Part shown: positions 1 to 8,403 of the stretch, in pieces
Numbering within the stretch: position 1 is the stretch's first letter
Layout of the letters: each line of letters opens with the position of its first letter
The notes under the pieces: generated by a model
Told to the model about the DNA's origin: nothing
Databases searched by the model: none
What the model saw: the letters and a program-made list of their open reading frames with translations, nothing else
Assembly: GCA_001423545.1 (NCBI GenBank)
Contig: LMOK01000002.1
Span: 310,001-374,000, forward strand
Length of the DNA: 64,000 bases
DNA from: Orlajensenia sp001423545
GTDB taxonomy: Bacteria; Actinomycetota; Actinomycetes; Actinomycetales; Microbacteriaceae
Direction: 5' to 3'
Program-made: the position numbers and the translations under genes

Positions 1-301
1 CCCCGTCACTCAGACCTGCGAGGTCGGCTCGACCCTGTGGAACGAGAAGACCGTCGACGGCGAGGCCGAGCCGGAGCACCCGGCACCGGCCATCACGGTC
101 ACCGAGGCCACAGGCGATGCCCATGGTCACAGCGACTCGGATGACGCCGCGACGACCGACCACGACGAGGCCTCGTCGTCGACGGATGCCGCTGAGGTCG
201 ACGTGCTCGCCCGGGTGCTCGGCGTGCTCGGTCTCGTCGTCGGAGCCGTCGGCGTGGTCATCGCCGTCGTGTCGCGTCGCCGCGCTCCGGCAGGGAAGTA
301 G
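1..301 (+). CDS. C-terminal part of a YcnI/DUF1775-type copper-associated protein (partial)
   Basis: The window opens inside this gene; the visible 99 codons start in frame at base 2 and end at TAG 299-301. The first residues read PVTQTCEVGSTLWNEKTVDG, which resembles the end of a YcnI (DUF1775) domain. A His/Asp/Ser-rich linker (GDAHGHSDSDD) follows, then one membrane helix (LARVLGVLGLVVGAVGVVIA) and a short basic tail. This is the expected layout for an exported, C-terminally anchored protein. The next gene is a CopC protein whose GTG start shares one base with this stop (TAGTG), so the two are probably co-translated. YcnI and CopC are commonly neighbours in copper-handling operons; the family call here rests on that context plus the short visible domain end. 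Confidence 0.72.
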   Translation, partial: PVTQTCEVGSTLWNEKTVDGEAEPEHPAPAITVTEATGDAHGHSDSDDAATTDHDEASSSTDAAEVDVLARVLGVLGLVVGAVGVVIAVVSRRRAPAGK

Positions 302-993
302 TGCGCATGTCCTCCGGACTGCGTCGCCGGCTCGGCCTCGTCGGCGCGGGGGTCGCGGTTCTCGCGGCCGCCGTGCTCGGCGTGGCCGGGCCGGCCTCGG
401 CTCACAACTACCCCGTCAGTTCCACTCCGGCTGAGAACAGCACCGTCACCGAGCAGCCGGGCACGGTCTCGCTCACGACCAACGACAACCTGCTCTCCTT
501 CGGCAATGGCTCGGCCATCGAGGTGTCGGGTCCGGCATCAGATCCGAGGTTCTACGGCGACGGATGCTCCCGCATCGTCGACGCCACCATCGAGACCGAT
601 GCGCAGCTCGGGCAGCCGGGCACCTACACGGTGACCTGGCAGGTCGTATCGACCGACGGGCATCCGGTGTCAGGGGAGTACGAGTTCGAGTGGGCGCCGG
701 CCGCCGGCACCGAGCTGGCCGAGGGCAGCGCCACCGCACCGACGTGCGCGACGGCCGAGGCCGAGGCTCCGGTTGCCGGGAGCGACGACGGCTCCGACGA
801 ATCGACGACGGATGCCGCAGCCACCTCGGCCTCCTCGCTCGGCGACCTGCTCTGGATCGCCGGTGCCCTCGCGGTGGTCGTGCTCGCCGTCGTCGTCACG
901 CTCCTGGTGCTCCGACGCCGCAACCCCGGTGCCCCGTCGGACGCCGAGGCCTACGAGGCGACGGCCCCGAAGGAGGACCCGGGCGCCCGCTGA
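301..993 (+). CDS. copC: CopC-domain copper resistance protein
   Basis: A 230-residue exported protein. The N-terminus has arginines (RRR), a hydrophobic stretch and an Ala-X-Ala-like end (PASA) just before a His (AHNYPVSSTP). CopC proteins use this mature N-terminal His to bind Cu(II). The beta-sandwich continues to a second hallmark, VSTDGHPVSGEYEF (near residues 117-130), that carries the other copper-site residues. After residue 135 there is an Ala/Glu/Ser-rich linker and a C-terminal helix (about 182-202) ending in RRR, so the domain is held outside the membrane. The start is GTG 301, overlapping the upstream stop; ATG 307 is an alternative. It presumably acts with the YcnI-like protein as a periplasm-equivalent copper chaperone. 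No CopD/YcnJ gene follows. Confidence 0.88.
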   Translation: MRMSSGLRRRLGLVGAGVAVLAAAVLGVAGPASAHNYPVSSTPAENSTVTEQPGTVSLTTNDNLLSFGNGSAIEVSGPASDPRFYGDGCSRIVDATIETDAQLGQPGTYTVTWQVVSTDGHPVSGEYEFEWAPAAGTELAEGSATAPTCATAEAEAPVAGSDDGSDESTTDAAATSASSLGDLLWIAGALAVVVLAVVVTLLVLRRRNPGAPSDAEAYEATAPKEDPGAR

Positions 994-1006
994 TCGACTG
1001 GGCAAC

Positions 1007-1093
1007 CCGCTCGCTGAGGGCCGAGCGGAGCGCCCGCCCGAAGCGCATCCGGAGCGCTTCGGCCGCGGACTCCGTCCGGGCCTCAGCGAGCGG
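1007..1093. repeat. Dispersed palindromic repeat, copy A (full length)
   Basis: Perfect 13-base terminal inverted repeats (CCGCTCGCTGAGG at 1007-1019, CCTCAGCGAGCGG at 1081-1093) enclose an inner inverted pair, CCGAAGCGC 1038-1046 and GCGCTTCGG 1054-1062. The whole unit could fold into a long, nearly symmetric hairpin. Read on the minus strand it matches copy B (10550-10665) closely and copies C and D partly. It lies between copC and recQ and could end transcription from copC. It carries no start-to-stop gene. Confidence 0.85.
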
Positions 1094-1145
1094 CGCACCA
1101 TCCCCACCCCACCCGCTCCCAGCCTCCACCGTCGGCCCCGCCGCA

Positions 1146-1151
1146 TAGAAT
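1146..1151 (+). promoter_or_regulatory. -10 element for leaderless recQ
   Basis: TAGAAT ends exactly six bases before the GTG start of recQ (1158). Transcription would therefore begin at or next to the start codon. No Shine-Dalgarno site is present. Confidence 0.62.
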
Positions 1152-1157
1152 CGCCGG

Positions 1158-3185
<2,028 letters not shown>

Positions 3186-3197
<12 letters not shown>

Positions 3198-3236
3198 GGC
3201 CCGAACGAAGTTCGCGGTCGAAGCGCACCGAGGCGC
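3186..3236. repeat. Dispersed repeat, copy C (half element)
   Basis: CGCTCGCTGAGGCCCGAACG begins near 3188 and runs into a CGGTCGAAGCGCACC segment. This matches the left half of copy A (minus strand) and copy B. The TGA of recQ (3195-3197) is the TGA inside GCTGAGG, so the repeat forms the end of that gene. It lies between convergent recQ and the GNAT gene. Confidence 0.7.
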
Positions 3237-3240
3237 CAGC

Positions 3241-3678
3241 TCACTCCTCCCGGAGCATCCTCCGCCAGAACACCGCCGACTCCTCGTAGCCGAGCGCCGC
3301 GTAGAAATCCCCGGCCCTCCGGCTCGCGAGCGCCAGGTACGGCGCCCCGACCACATCGCGCGCCCACGTCTCGGCCGCGGCCATCAGCGCCGTTCCGACG
3401 CCCGAGCGCCGCATCGTGACCTTGACCTCCTCGACCCAGGCCACGGGTCCGTTGGCCAGGAACGTGCGATGCGCATCCGCGAGCAGGTACCCCACGAGGC
3501 GCCCCTCGGCCTCCGCGACGATCAACAGGGCATCCGGATCCTCGAGCAGTAGGGGGAATGTCGCCCGATAGGCGGCCTCCTCGGGCCGGAACGTCGTCGC
3601 GAAGTCCCGCGCCATCGGCCACACGCCGTCGGCGTCGGCGATCGTCGCGGCGCGCACCGTGATGACTGGCTCATCCAT
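3241..3678 (-). CDS. GNAT-family N-acetyltransferase
   Basis: A 145-residue single-domain GNAT protein, the usual length. The acetyl-CoA binding motif A is VTMRRSGVGTALMAAAETWA (about residues 88-107), preceded by the beta4 strand PVAWVEEVKV. A C-terminal AGDFYAALGYEES resembles the conserved FYxxxGF segment of the fold. The N-terminus ITVRAATIADADGV is also typical. The acceptor substrate cannot be told from sequence. The gene is monocistronic, convergent with recQ, with its own -10 hexamer TAGCGT placed six bases before the ATG, which suggests a leaderless mRNA. Repeat copies C and D flank it on both sides. Confidence 0.88.
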   Translation of the reverse strand: MDEPVITVRAATIADADGVWPMARDFATTFRPEEAAYRATFPLLLEDPDALLIVAEAEGRLVGYLLADAHRTFLANGPVAWVEEVKVTMRRSGVGTALMAAAETWARDVVGAPYLALASRRAGDFYAALGYEESAVFWRRMLREE

Positions 3679-3684
3679 GCCCGT

Positions 3685-3690
3685 ACGCTA
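3685..3690 (-). promoter_or_regulatory. -10 element for the leaderless GNAT gene
   Basis: On the minus strand TAGCGT (3690-3685) is followed by six bases and then the ATG at 3678. Same geometry as at recQ. Confidence 0.58.
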
Positions 3691-3696
3691 CCGCGC

Positions 3697-3746
3697 CACG
3701 CTCCGTTCGCCGAGGACCGGACGCAGTCCGCGCCCGATGCGCACCC
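3697..3746. repeat. Dispersed repeat, copy D (degenerate half element)
   Basis: CGCTCCGTTCGCCGAGGACC, then GGACGCAGTCCGCG and CCCGATGCGC, follow the same order of blocks as copy B (CGCTCGCTGAG, GGACGGAGTCCGCG, CGAAGCGC) with several substitutions. It lies between the GNAT start and the padR operator. It looks like a decayed copy. Confidence 0.5.
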
Positions 3747-3773
3747 AGTGCCATCGCATAACTTCATCCGACC

Positions 3774-3798
3774 AAGTACTGTGTGTGATACAGTACTT
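3774..3798 (+). promoter_or_regulatory. PadR operator overlapping the padR promoter
   Basis: A perfect inverted repeat, AAGTACTGT (3774-3782) and ACAGTACTT (3790-3798), is separated by seven bases. PadR-family repressors bind AGTACT/ATACT-type palindromes of this kind. The right arm covers a -10-like TACAGT (3789-3794). Transcription would then start near GTG 3802 or ATG 3805, giving an autoregulated, leaderless padR. Confidence 0.82.
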
Positions 3799-3804
3799 GA
3801 CGTG

Positions 3805-4209
3805 ATGAAAGCTACGAACCCTGCGACAGCCCCGGCTGGCGACGCAGACCGGTCCTCAGTGGCCGGCGCCTTCGCCGCCGACCTCCTGCGCGGTCACACC
3901 GACACGATCGTGCTCGGACTCCTCCGTCGCAGCGACAGCTACGGCTTCGAGATCTTCAAGGCGATCCGCGATGCGACGGGCGGCGAGCACGAGATCAAGG
4001 AGGCGACTCTCTACGCCACCTACCGCCGACTCGAAAAGGACGGCCTGGTCGAGTCCTACTGGGGCGACGAGACCCAGGGTGGTCGCCGCAAGTACTACCG
4101 CATCACCGACGCCGGCCGCGCGATCTTCCGCGGCAACGTCGCGGCCTGGGTCGCCACCCGCCGCGTCATCGACTCGCTTCTCGACGTGAAGGACACGAAG
4201 AATGACTGA
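3805..4209 (+). CDS. PadR-family transcriptional regulator
   Basis: A 134-residue winged-helix regulator. The PadR core is clear: LLRGHTDTIVLGLLRRSDSYGFEI (about residues 23-46), ATLYATYRRLEKDGLVESYW, then the wing GGRRKYYRITDAGR. The start is set by the operator: a perfect AGTACT palindrome ends at 3798, so an upstream ATG at 3748 would place the operator inside the coding region. ATG 3805 (or GTG 3802) is therefore preferred. The next gene starts eight bases before this stop, so the pair is translationally coupled. PadR proteins usually respond to phenolics or drugs and repress nearby transport or membrane genes. Here the likely targets are itself, its membrane partner and perhaps the ABC exporter downstream. 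Confidence 0.93.
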   Translation: MKATNPATAPAGDADRSSVAGAFAADLLRGHTDTIVLGLLRRSDSYGFEIFKAIRDATGGEHEIKEATLYATYRRLEKDGLVESYWGDETQGGRRKYYRITDAGRAIFRGNVAAWVATRRVIDSLLDVKDTKND

Positions 4210-5179
4210 CAAGACGCCTCGCTCCTCAGCCGGCGACCTCCACAGACTGCTCGACGAGGCTTTCGGTGGCGTCGAGATGACCCCCGACGCCCAGGACCTC
4301 AAAGAGGAGGTGCGCGCCAACCTCATCGCCCGCGTCGCCGACCTCGAGGCATCCGGGATCAGCACCGCGGATGCCGCGCGCCGGGCGATCGACGAACTGG
4401 GAGACGTGCGCGAGCTCGCCGCCGAAGCCGTCGGCGCCCCCGGCGCCCCGGGCACCTCGCCGGCTGCATCCGCCACCAGCACCCCGGCCACCCCGGCCGG
4501 CGCACGAGGGGCCTCGCCCTGGAACCAGAACGCCGCCTACCTCTCGGCCCGGGTGCGCCCGAAGCCGGCATTCGTCGTGCGCGTCGTGACGGCCGCGCTC
4601 GTCTCTCTCGCGGCGCTGACCGTCGCAGGCCTCGCGGCCACAGAGGTGCTTCCCCTGCCCGTGGGCGTCACGATCCTGATGATCGGCATCGGAGCCACCG
4701 CCATCGGCTGGATCGTCGGCGACTCGCTGGTGCAGGAGACGACCACGAACCACCCCATGCCCCGGCGTCGCGGCGCGGGCTACGCCCTCGCCAGCTTCCT
4801 CACCGTCGCCGGCCTTGGCTTCGGCGCCCTCATGGCTCTCGGTGCCGTCCAGCCCTGGGGCATCGCGATCGCGTCCGTCGGCCTGGTCGCCGGCATCGTG
4901 CTGTTCTCCTTCCTCGGCGCCACGCAGACCAATCGCCACAAGGCCTGGCTGCGCCAGGCGCAGCGCGAGATGAGCGTGGGCAACCGCTTCGAGGAGGAGC
5001 CGGAATCCGCCGCCCGGTTCGGCATCTACACGGCCGTCATCTGGATCGTCGCCTTCGCCGCTTTCATCGTGCTCGGCTTCACGATCGGGTGGCTGTGGTC
5101 GTGGCTCGCGCTGCTCGGCGGCTTCGTCGTCATGATGCTCGTGCTCGCCCAGATGCTGTTCGGTTCCCGGAAGAACTGA
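4202..5179 (+). CDS. Multi-pass membrane protein with an N-terminal permease-prefix-like domain
   Basis: A 325-residue protein. Residues 1-80 are soluble and resemble the 'permease prefix'/HAAS-type domain often encoded next to PadR regulators (DLHRLLDEAFGGVEM, ARRAIDELGDVRELAAEAV). An Ala/Pro/Thr linker follows, then about six hydrophobic helices from residue 120 to the end, with a charged loop around 240-265 (RQAQREMSVGNRFEEEPES). It overlaps padR by eight bases (start 4202, padR stop 4209), so both are made from one mRNA. No transport motif is visible. By family precedent the prefix domain links PadR-type control to a membrane process; the exact function is unknown. A hairpin follows at 5225-5256. 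Confidence 0.72.
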   Translation: MTDKTPRSSAGDLHRLLDEAFGGVEMTPDAQDLKEEVRANLIARVADLEASGISTADAARRAIDELGDVRELAAEAVGAPGAPGTSPAASATSTPATPAGARGASPWNQNAAYLSARVRPKPAFVVRVVTAALVSLAALTVAGLAATEVLPLPVGVTILMIGIGATAIGWIVGDSLVQETTTNHPMPRRRGAGYALASFLTVAGLGFGALMALGAVQPWGIAIASVGLVAGIVLFSFLGATQTNRHKAWLRQAQREMSVGNRFEEEPESAARFGIYTAVIWIVAFAAFIVLGFTIGWLWSWLALLGGFVVMMLVLAQMLFGSRKN

Positions 5180-5224
5180 CGATGTCGGCGCTGGAGCGGC
5201 CCATGGCCTGACCCACGAAGGAAC

Positions 5225-5256
5225 GGCGGTCCGGATGCTGGAACATCCGAACCGCC
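5225..5256 (+). terminator. Hairpin between the padR pair and the ABC exporter
   Basis: GGCGGT-c-CGGATG (5225-5237) pairs with CATCCG-a-ACCGCC (5244-5256) around a six-base loop, with one mismatch. There is no T-tract. It lies 46 bases after the membrane-protein stop in a 191-base gap that otherwise shows only the downstream Shine-Dalgarno site. Confidence 0.55.
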
Positions 5257-5370
5257 TCGCAACAGAGTCGAACGGCGTGAAGCCGACATGAACCAGCTCA
5301 GTGCGCGCTGCCAGAATACCCGCGCGCCCTGAGACGACTCGAACCCACATCGAGAACGAAGGAGCGCAGC

Positions 5371-6414
5371 ATGGCTGCAGCAACACCGAGGTCGGCACTG
5401 GAATCCGTCGACCTCGTCAAGACCTATTCCCAGGGGCGCGGCAAGCCTGCACTCCGAGCCCTCGACGGGCTCACCTTCCGAGCCGAGGCCGGCACGGTCT
5501 TCGGCCTGCTCGGGCCGAACGGCGCCGGCAAGTCGACGACGGTCAAGATCCTCGCGACGCTCTCGCACCCCGACTCCGGCGACGCCTTCGTCGCCGGTAT
5601 CGACGTGCGGCGGCATCCGGAGCAGGTGCGGCGGGCCATCGGCTTCGTGGCTCAGAAGCAGGTGTCCGACCCCATGGACACCGGCATCGAGAACCTCGTG
5701 CTCGCCGGACAGCTGCAGGGCATGGGCACGAAGGCTGCGCACACCCGCGCTGACGAACTGCTCGACCGCTTCACCCTCACGTCAGCAGCGAAGCGGCAGG
5801 TGAAGACCTACTCGGGCGGCATGGCCCGCAAGCTCGATGTGGCCATCGGCCTGATGCACAGTCCTGAGGTGCTGTTCCTCGACGAACCCACCACGGGTCT
5901 CGACCCCGAGGCGCGCGCCGAGATGTGGGCCGAGATCGAACGGATGTCGCGGAGTGACCGCATGACCGTCCTCCTCACGACGCACTACCTCGAGGAGGCC
6001 GACCGCCTGGCTGACCGCCTCGCCATCGTCGATCACGGTCGCATCGTCGCGGAGGGCACCCCGGAGCAGCTGAAGAGCGGGCTCCGCGGTGACGCCGTCG
6101 TGCTCGAACTGCGCGACTCGGAGGCGCTGACCGATGCGCTCGCCGCCATCGCCCGCGTCCCGGAACTGCGCGAGGTGACCGTCGAAGCGGGTCGCATCGT
6201 GCGTGCCCGCGCCGACGAGGGCGGAGCAGCCCTCCCGCTCGCGCTCGCCGTTCTCGATGCCGAGGGCCTGCGGGTCGCATCGGCCACTGTCGCCAGGCCC
6301 AGCCTCGACGACGTCTATCTCGCCCACACCGGGCACTCCTTCGCCGCCGCGCAAGACCGCTTCGCTCGTCGCACGGCGGATGCCGCCACCAGCCTCGAGA
6401 CGAGCGCATCATGA
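5371..6414 (+). CDS. ABC exporter ATP-binding protein (DrrA-like)
   Basis: A 347-residue ATPase subunit that would power export by the permease encoded next. Walker A GPNGAGKST is at about residues 49-57, the Q-loop region FVAQKQVSDPMDT at about 91-103, the signature YSGGMARKLDVA at about 148-159, Walker B VLFLDEPTTGLDP at about 168-180, and the switch His in LLTTHYLEEADRLADR. A C-terminal extension (residues 235-347) with an accessory domain is typical of daunorubicin-resistance-type ATPases. It has a strong AAGGAG site seven bases before ATG 5371. Its stop overlaps the permease start (ATGA). Substrate unknown; drug or lipid export is usual for the family. Confidence 0.93.
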   Translation: MAAATPRSALESVDLVKTYSQGRGKPALRALDGLTFRAEAGTVFGLLGPNGAGKSTTVKILATLSHPDSGDAFVAGIDVRRHPEQVRRAIGFVAQKQVSDPMDTGIENLVLAGQLQGMGTKAAHTRADELLDRFTLTSAAKRQVKTYSGGMARKLDVAIGLMHSPEVLFLDEPTTGLDPEARAEMWAEIERMSRSDRMTVLLTTHYLEEADRLADRLAIVDHGRIVAEGTPEQLKSGLRGDAVVLELRDSEALTDALAAIARVPELREVTVEAGRIVRARADEGGAALPLALAVLDAEGLRVASATVARPSLDDVYLAHTGHSFAAAQDRFARRTADAATSLETSAS

Positions 6415-7250
6415 GTACCCTGACCGCCCGCGCGCAACCGACCCGGCCCGCCAGCTACGCCCGCCCCGCCGGTGCCGGCTTCTTCGCTCACACCGGCTAC
6501 CTGACGCTCCGCCACTTGCGTGCAGCAGTACGTATCCCCGCCTTCCTCGTCATGAACGTCGTGCAGCCGCTCATCTGGCTGCTGCTCTTCGGGCAGCTCT
6601 TCCAGTCGGTCGTCGAGATCCCGGGCTTCGCTGGAGGCTCGAGCTACCTCGAATTCCTCACGCCCGGCATCGTCATGATGATGGCGCTGTTCGGCAGTGC
6701 CTGGGCCGGCACCAGTTACATCGAGGACATGGACCGCGGCGTGATGGACCGCCTGCTCACGTCTCCGACCAACCGCGGGGCACTCATGACGGCCACGCTC
6801 GTCTACCAGGCCATCCTCACCGTGGTGCAGACGCTCATCGTTCTGGGGGTCGCATGGCTGTGTGGGGCACGCTTCGATGGCGGGCTCGGCGGCATCCTGA
6901 TCATGATGCTGGCAGCCATGCTGCTCACGGCGTCGTTCTCGGCCCTGTCGAACGCGGCGGCGCTACTCGCCCGCAACCAGACCGTGCTCATCGGCCTGTC
7001 GCAGCTCATCACCATCCCGCTGATGTTCCTGAGCTCCGCCCTGATGGACACCAGCCTGTCGGCGGACTGGGTGGCGGATGCCGCGGCCTGGAACCCGTTC
7101 GAATGGGCCGTCGTCGCCGGCCGCGAGGCGCTGCAGGCCAACCCCGACTGGGCGAGCGTGTGGAGCAACCTCGGCATGCTCGCCGCGTTCACGGTGGTGC
7201 TCACATGGGTCGCCACCCGCGCCTTCCGCGCCTACCAGCGGAGCGCGTAG
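6411..7250 (+). CDS. ABC-2 type permease (DrrB-like)
   Basis: A 279-residue membrane subunit of the exporter, starting in the ATGA overlap with the ATPase gene. About six membrane helices are visible, beginning near residue 45 (IPAFLVMNVVQPLIWLLLFG). The ABC-2 signature region IEDMDRGVMDRLLTSPTNRGA (about 104-124) is the conserved loop between helices 2 and 3. The last helix LGMLAAFTVVLTWVATRAF leads to a short basic tail. Length and layout match DrrB-type permeases that work as homodimers with two ATPase subunits. The substrate cannot be predicted. The PadR gene upstream is a possible but unproven regulator. Confidence 0.92.
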   Translation: MSTLTARAQPTRPASYARPAGAGFFAHTGYLTLRHLRAAVRIPAFLVMNVVQPLIWLLLFGQLFQSVVEIPGFAGGSSYLEFLTPGIVMMMALFGSAWAGTSYIEDMDRGVMDRLLTSPTNRGALMTATLVYQAILTVVQTLIVLGVAWLCGARFDGGLGGILIMMLAAMLLTASFSALSNAAALLARNQTVLIGLSQLITIPLMFLSSALMDTSLSADWVADAAAWNPFEWAVVAGREALQANPDWASVWSNLGMLAAFTVVLTWVATRAFRAYQRSA

Positions 7251-7351
7251 CCGGGGGATGCCTCCCGCTGGCAGAGGCAGCGACGAAGTCGCCGACGAAG
7301 CCGAGGGCTGCGCGAACATCTGCAGTTCCGCAGGCCTTCGGACGCCATCGC

Positions 7352-7357
7352 TACACT
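7352..7357 (+). promoter_or_regulatory. -10 element for leaderless membrane-protein gene
   Basis: TACACT is followed by six bases and ATG 7364. No Shine-Dalgarno site lies in between. Confidence 0.58.
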
Positions 7358-7363
7358 CACCCC

Positions 7364-7765
7364 ATGGCCTACCGCAGACCCGCAGTGGTGACCGTCGCCG
7401 GTGCCCTCACCTGGCTCGCGGGCGTCATCGACATCGTCATCGGCGTCGTGCTGCTCGCGCAGTCCGGCGTGAGCGTCGTGGTGCTCGAGTTCGGGGGAGC
7501 GGCCCAGCTGTTCACGTCGGCCGTCGTCGCCCTGCTCTTCGGCGCGATCCTGTTCTTCGCCGGTGGCGGACTGCTGAGCGCCAAGAACACCGCGCGCATC
7601 GTGGCGACGGGCGCCCACGGGATCTCGATCCTCGCCGCGGTGGTGCCCGCGCTGCTGCTCCCCTCGGTGTTCTTCGGGTCATGGGTCGGCATCGTCGCAT
7701 CGGTCATCGTGATCGTCCTGCTCTTCACCGGGCCGGCGAACGACTACTTCCGTGAGGACCACTGA
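7364..7765 (+). CDS. Small four-helix membrane protein (tandem paralog 1)
   Basis: A 133-residue protein made almost entirely of four membrane helices: VTVAGALTWLAGVIDIVIGVVLLA, LFTSAVVALLFGAILFFAGG, IVATGAHGISILAAVVPALLL and FFGSWVGIVASVIVIVLLF. It ends in a short charged tail (NDYFREDH). The next gene encodes a paralog of exactly the same length and layout. The first helix carries an Asp in both (G-VID/FD-IVIG/VVG). The start is ATG 7364, six bases after TACACT. A longer in-frame reading upstream overlaps the permease and is ignored. Function unknown; such small actinobacterial membrane proteins have no assigned role. Confidence 0.75.
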   Translation: MAYRRPAVVTVAGALTWLAGVIDIVIGVVLLAQSGVSVVVLEFGGAAQLFTSAVVALLFGAILFFAGGGLLSAKNTARIVATGAHGISILAAVVPALLLPSVFFGSWVGIVASVIVIVLLFTGPANDYFREDH

Positions 7766-7804
7766 CGCCACTAGCCTGAAAGTCACTGAGACATGAGGAG
7801 CCCC

Positions 7805-8206
7805 ATGAGCCTGACGGTCAGCCGCCCCGGAGGAGTCACCTTCATCGCCGTTCTGGCGTGGATCCAGGGAGTCTTCGACATCGTCGTCGGCATCCTCCTC
7901 CTGCTCAACCAGAACGACCCGGCCATCATCCTCGATTTCGGGAGCAGCGGAGCGCTCATCACCTCGGCCATCCTCTACATCCTCGTGGGCATCATCATCA
8001 TCGTCATCGCCCGGGGGCTCCTCCGCGGCAGCAACGGCGCGCGGGTGGTCGTCACGGCGTTCGAGGTCGTCAGCATCATCGGTGCGCTCTTCGTGATGAT
8101 CGCAGCACCCTCGCAGTTCCTCGCCGCCCTCGTCACGGCCTTCATCGCCCTGGTCATCATCCTGCTGCTCTGGACGGGCCGGGCGGCGGCGTTCTTCCGC
8201 GGCTGA
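7805..8206 (+). CDS. Small four-helix membrane protein (tandem paralog 2)
   Basis: A 133-residue membrane protein, the same length as its upstream neighbour and clearly homologous: RPGGVTFIAVLAWIQGVFDI against RRPAVVTVAGALTWLAGVID, and LVIILLLWTGRAAAFFRG against IVIVLLFTGPANDYFREDH. Four helices, short ends, no catalytic motif. ATG 7805 is preferred over ATG 7793 because AGGAG (7796-7800) sits four bases before it. A TAGCCT -10-like hexamer lies at 7772-7777, so unlike paralog 1 this copy seems to have a short leader and an SD site. The pair likely arose by local duplication. Function unknown. Confidence 0.75.
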   Translation: MSLTVSRPGGVTFIAVLAWIQGVFDIVVGILLLLNQNDPAIILDFGSSGALITSAILYILVGIIIIVIARGLLRGSNGARVVVTAFEVVSIIGALFVMIAAPSQFLAALVTAFIALVIILLLWTGRAAAFFRG

Positions 8207-8234
8207 CCCCTCGGGAACCTCCCGCTCGGGGGTC
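8205..8234 (+). terminator. Hairpin after the membrane-protein pair
   Basis: GACCCC (8205-8210) pairs with GGGGTC (8229-8234), with CGGGA/TCCCG pairing inside. It begins in the stop codon of paralog 2. The rest of the gap to 8404 holds a weak CGGATG...CATCCG inverted pair and the SD site GAGGA of the next gene. Confidence 0.45.
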
Positions 8235-8403
8235 GCCCCCTTGTGGTCTTTCTCCCAGCCGGGGAGCTGTCTTTGTCGGATGCCGCCAACGCCGTGCGCC
8301 AGCATCCGTTCCCCCTTTGTGGCCCAGCCACGCAGAGTTTCGCCTGCTCCGATCGCGCTCGTACCGTGGAGACACACCCCTACTGCGAGATGTGAGGACC
8401 ACG

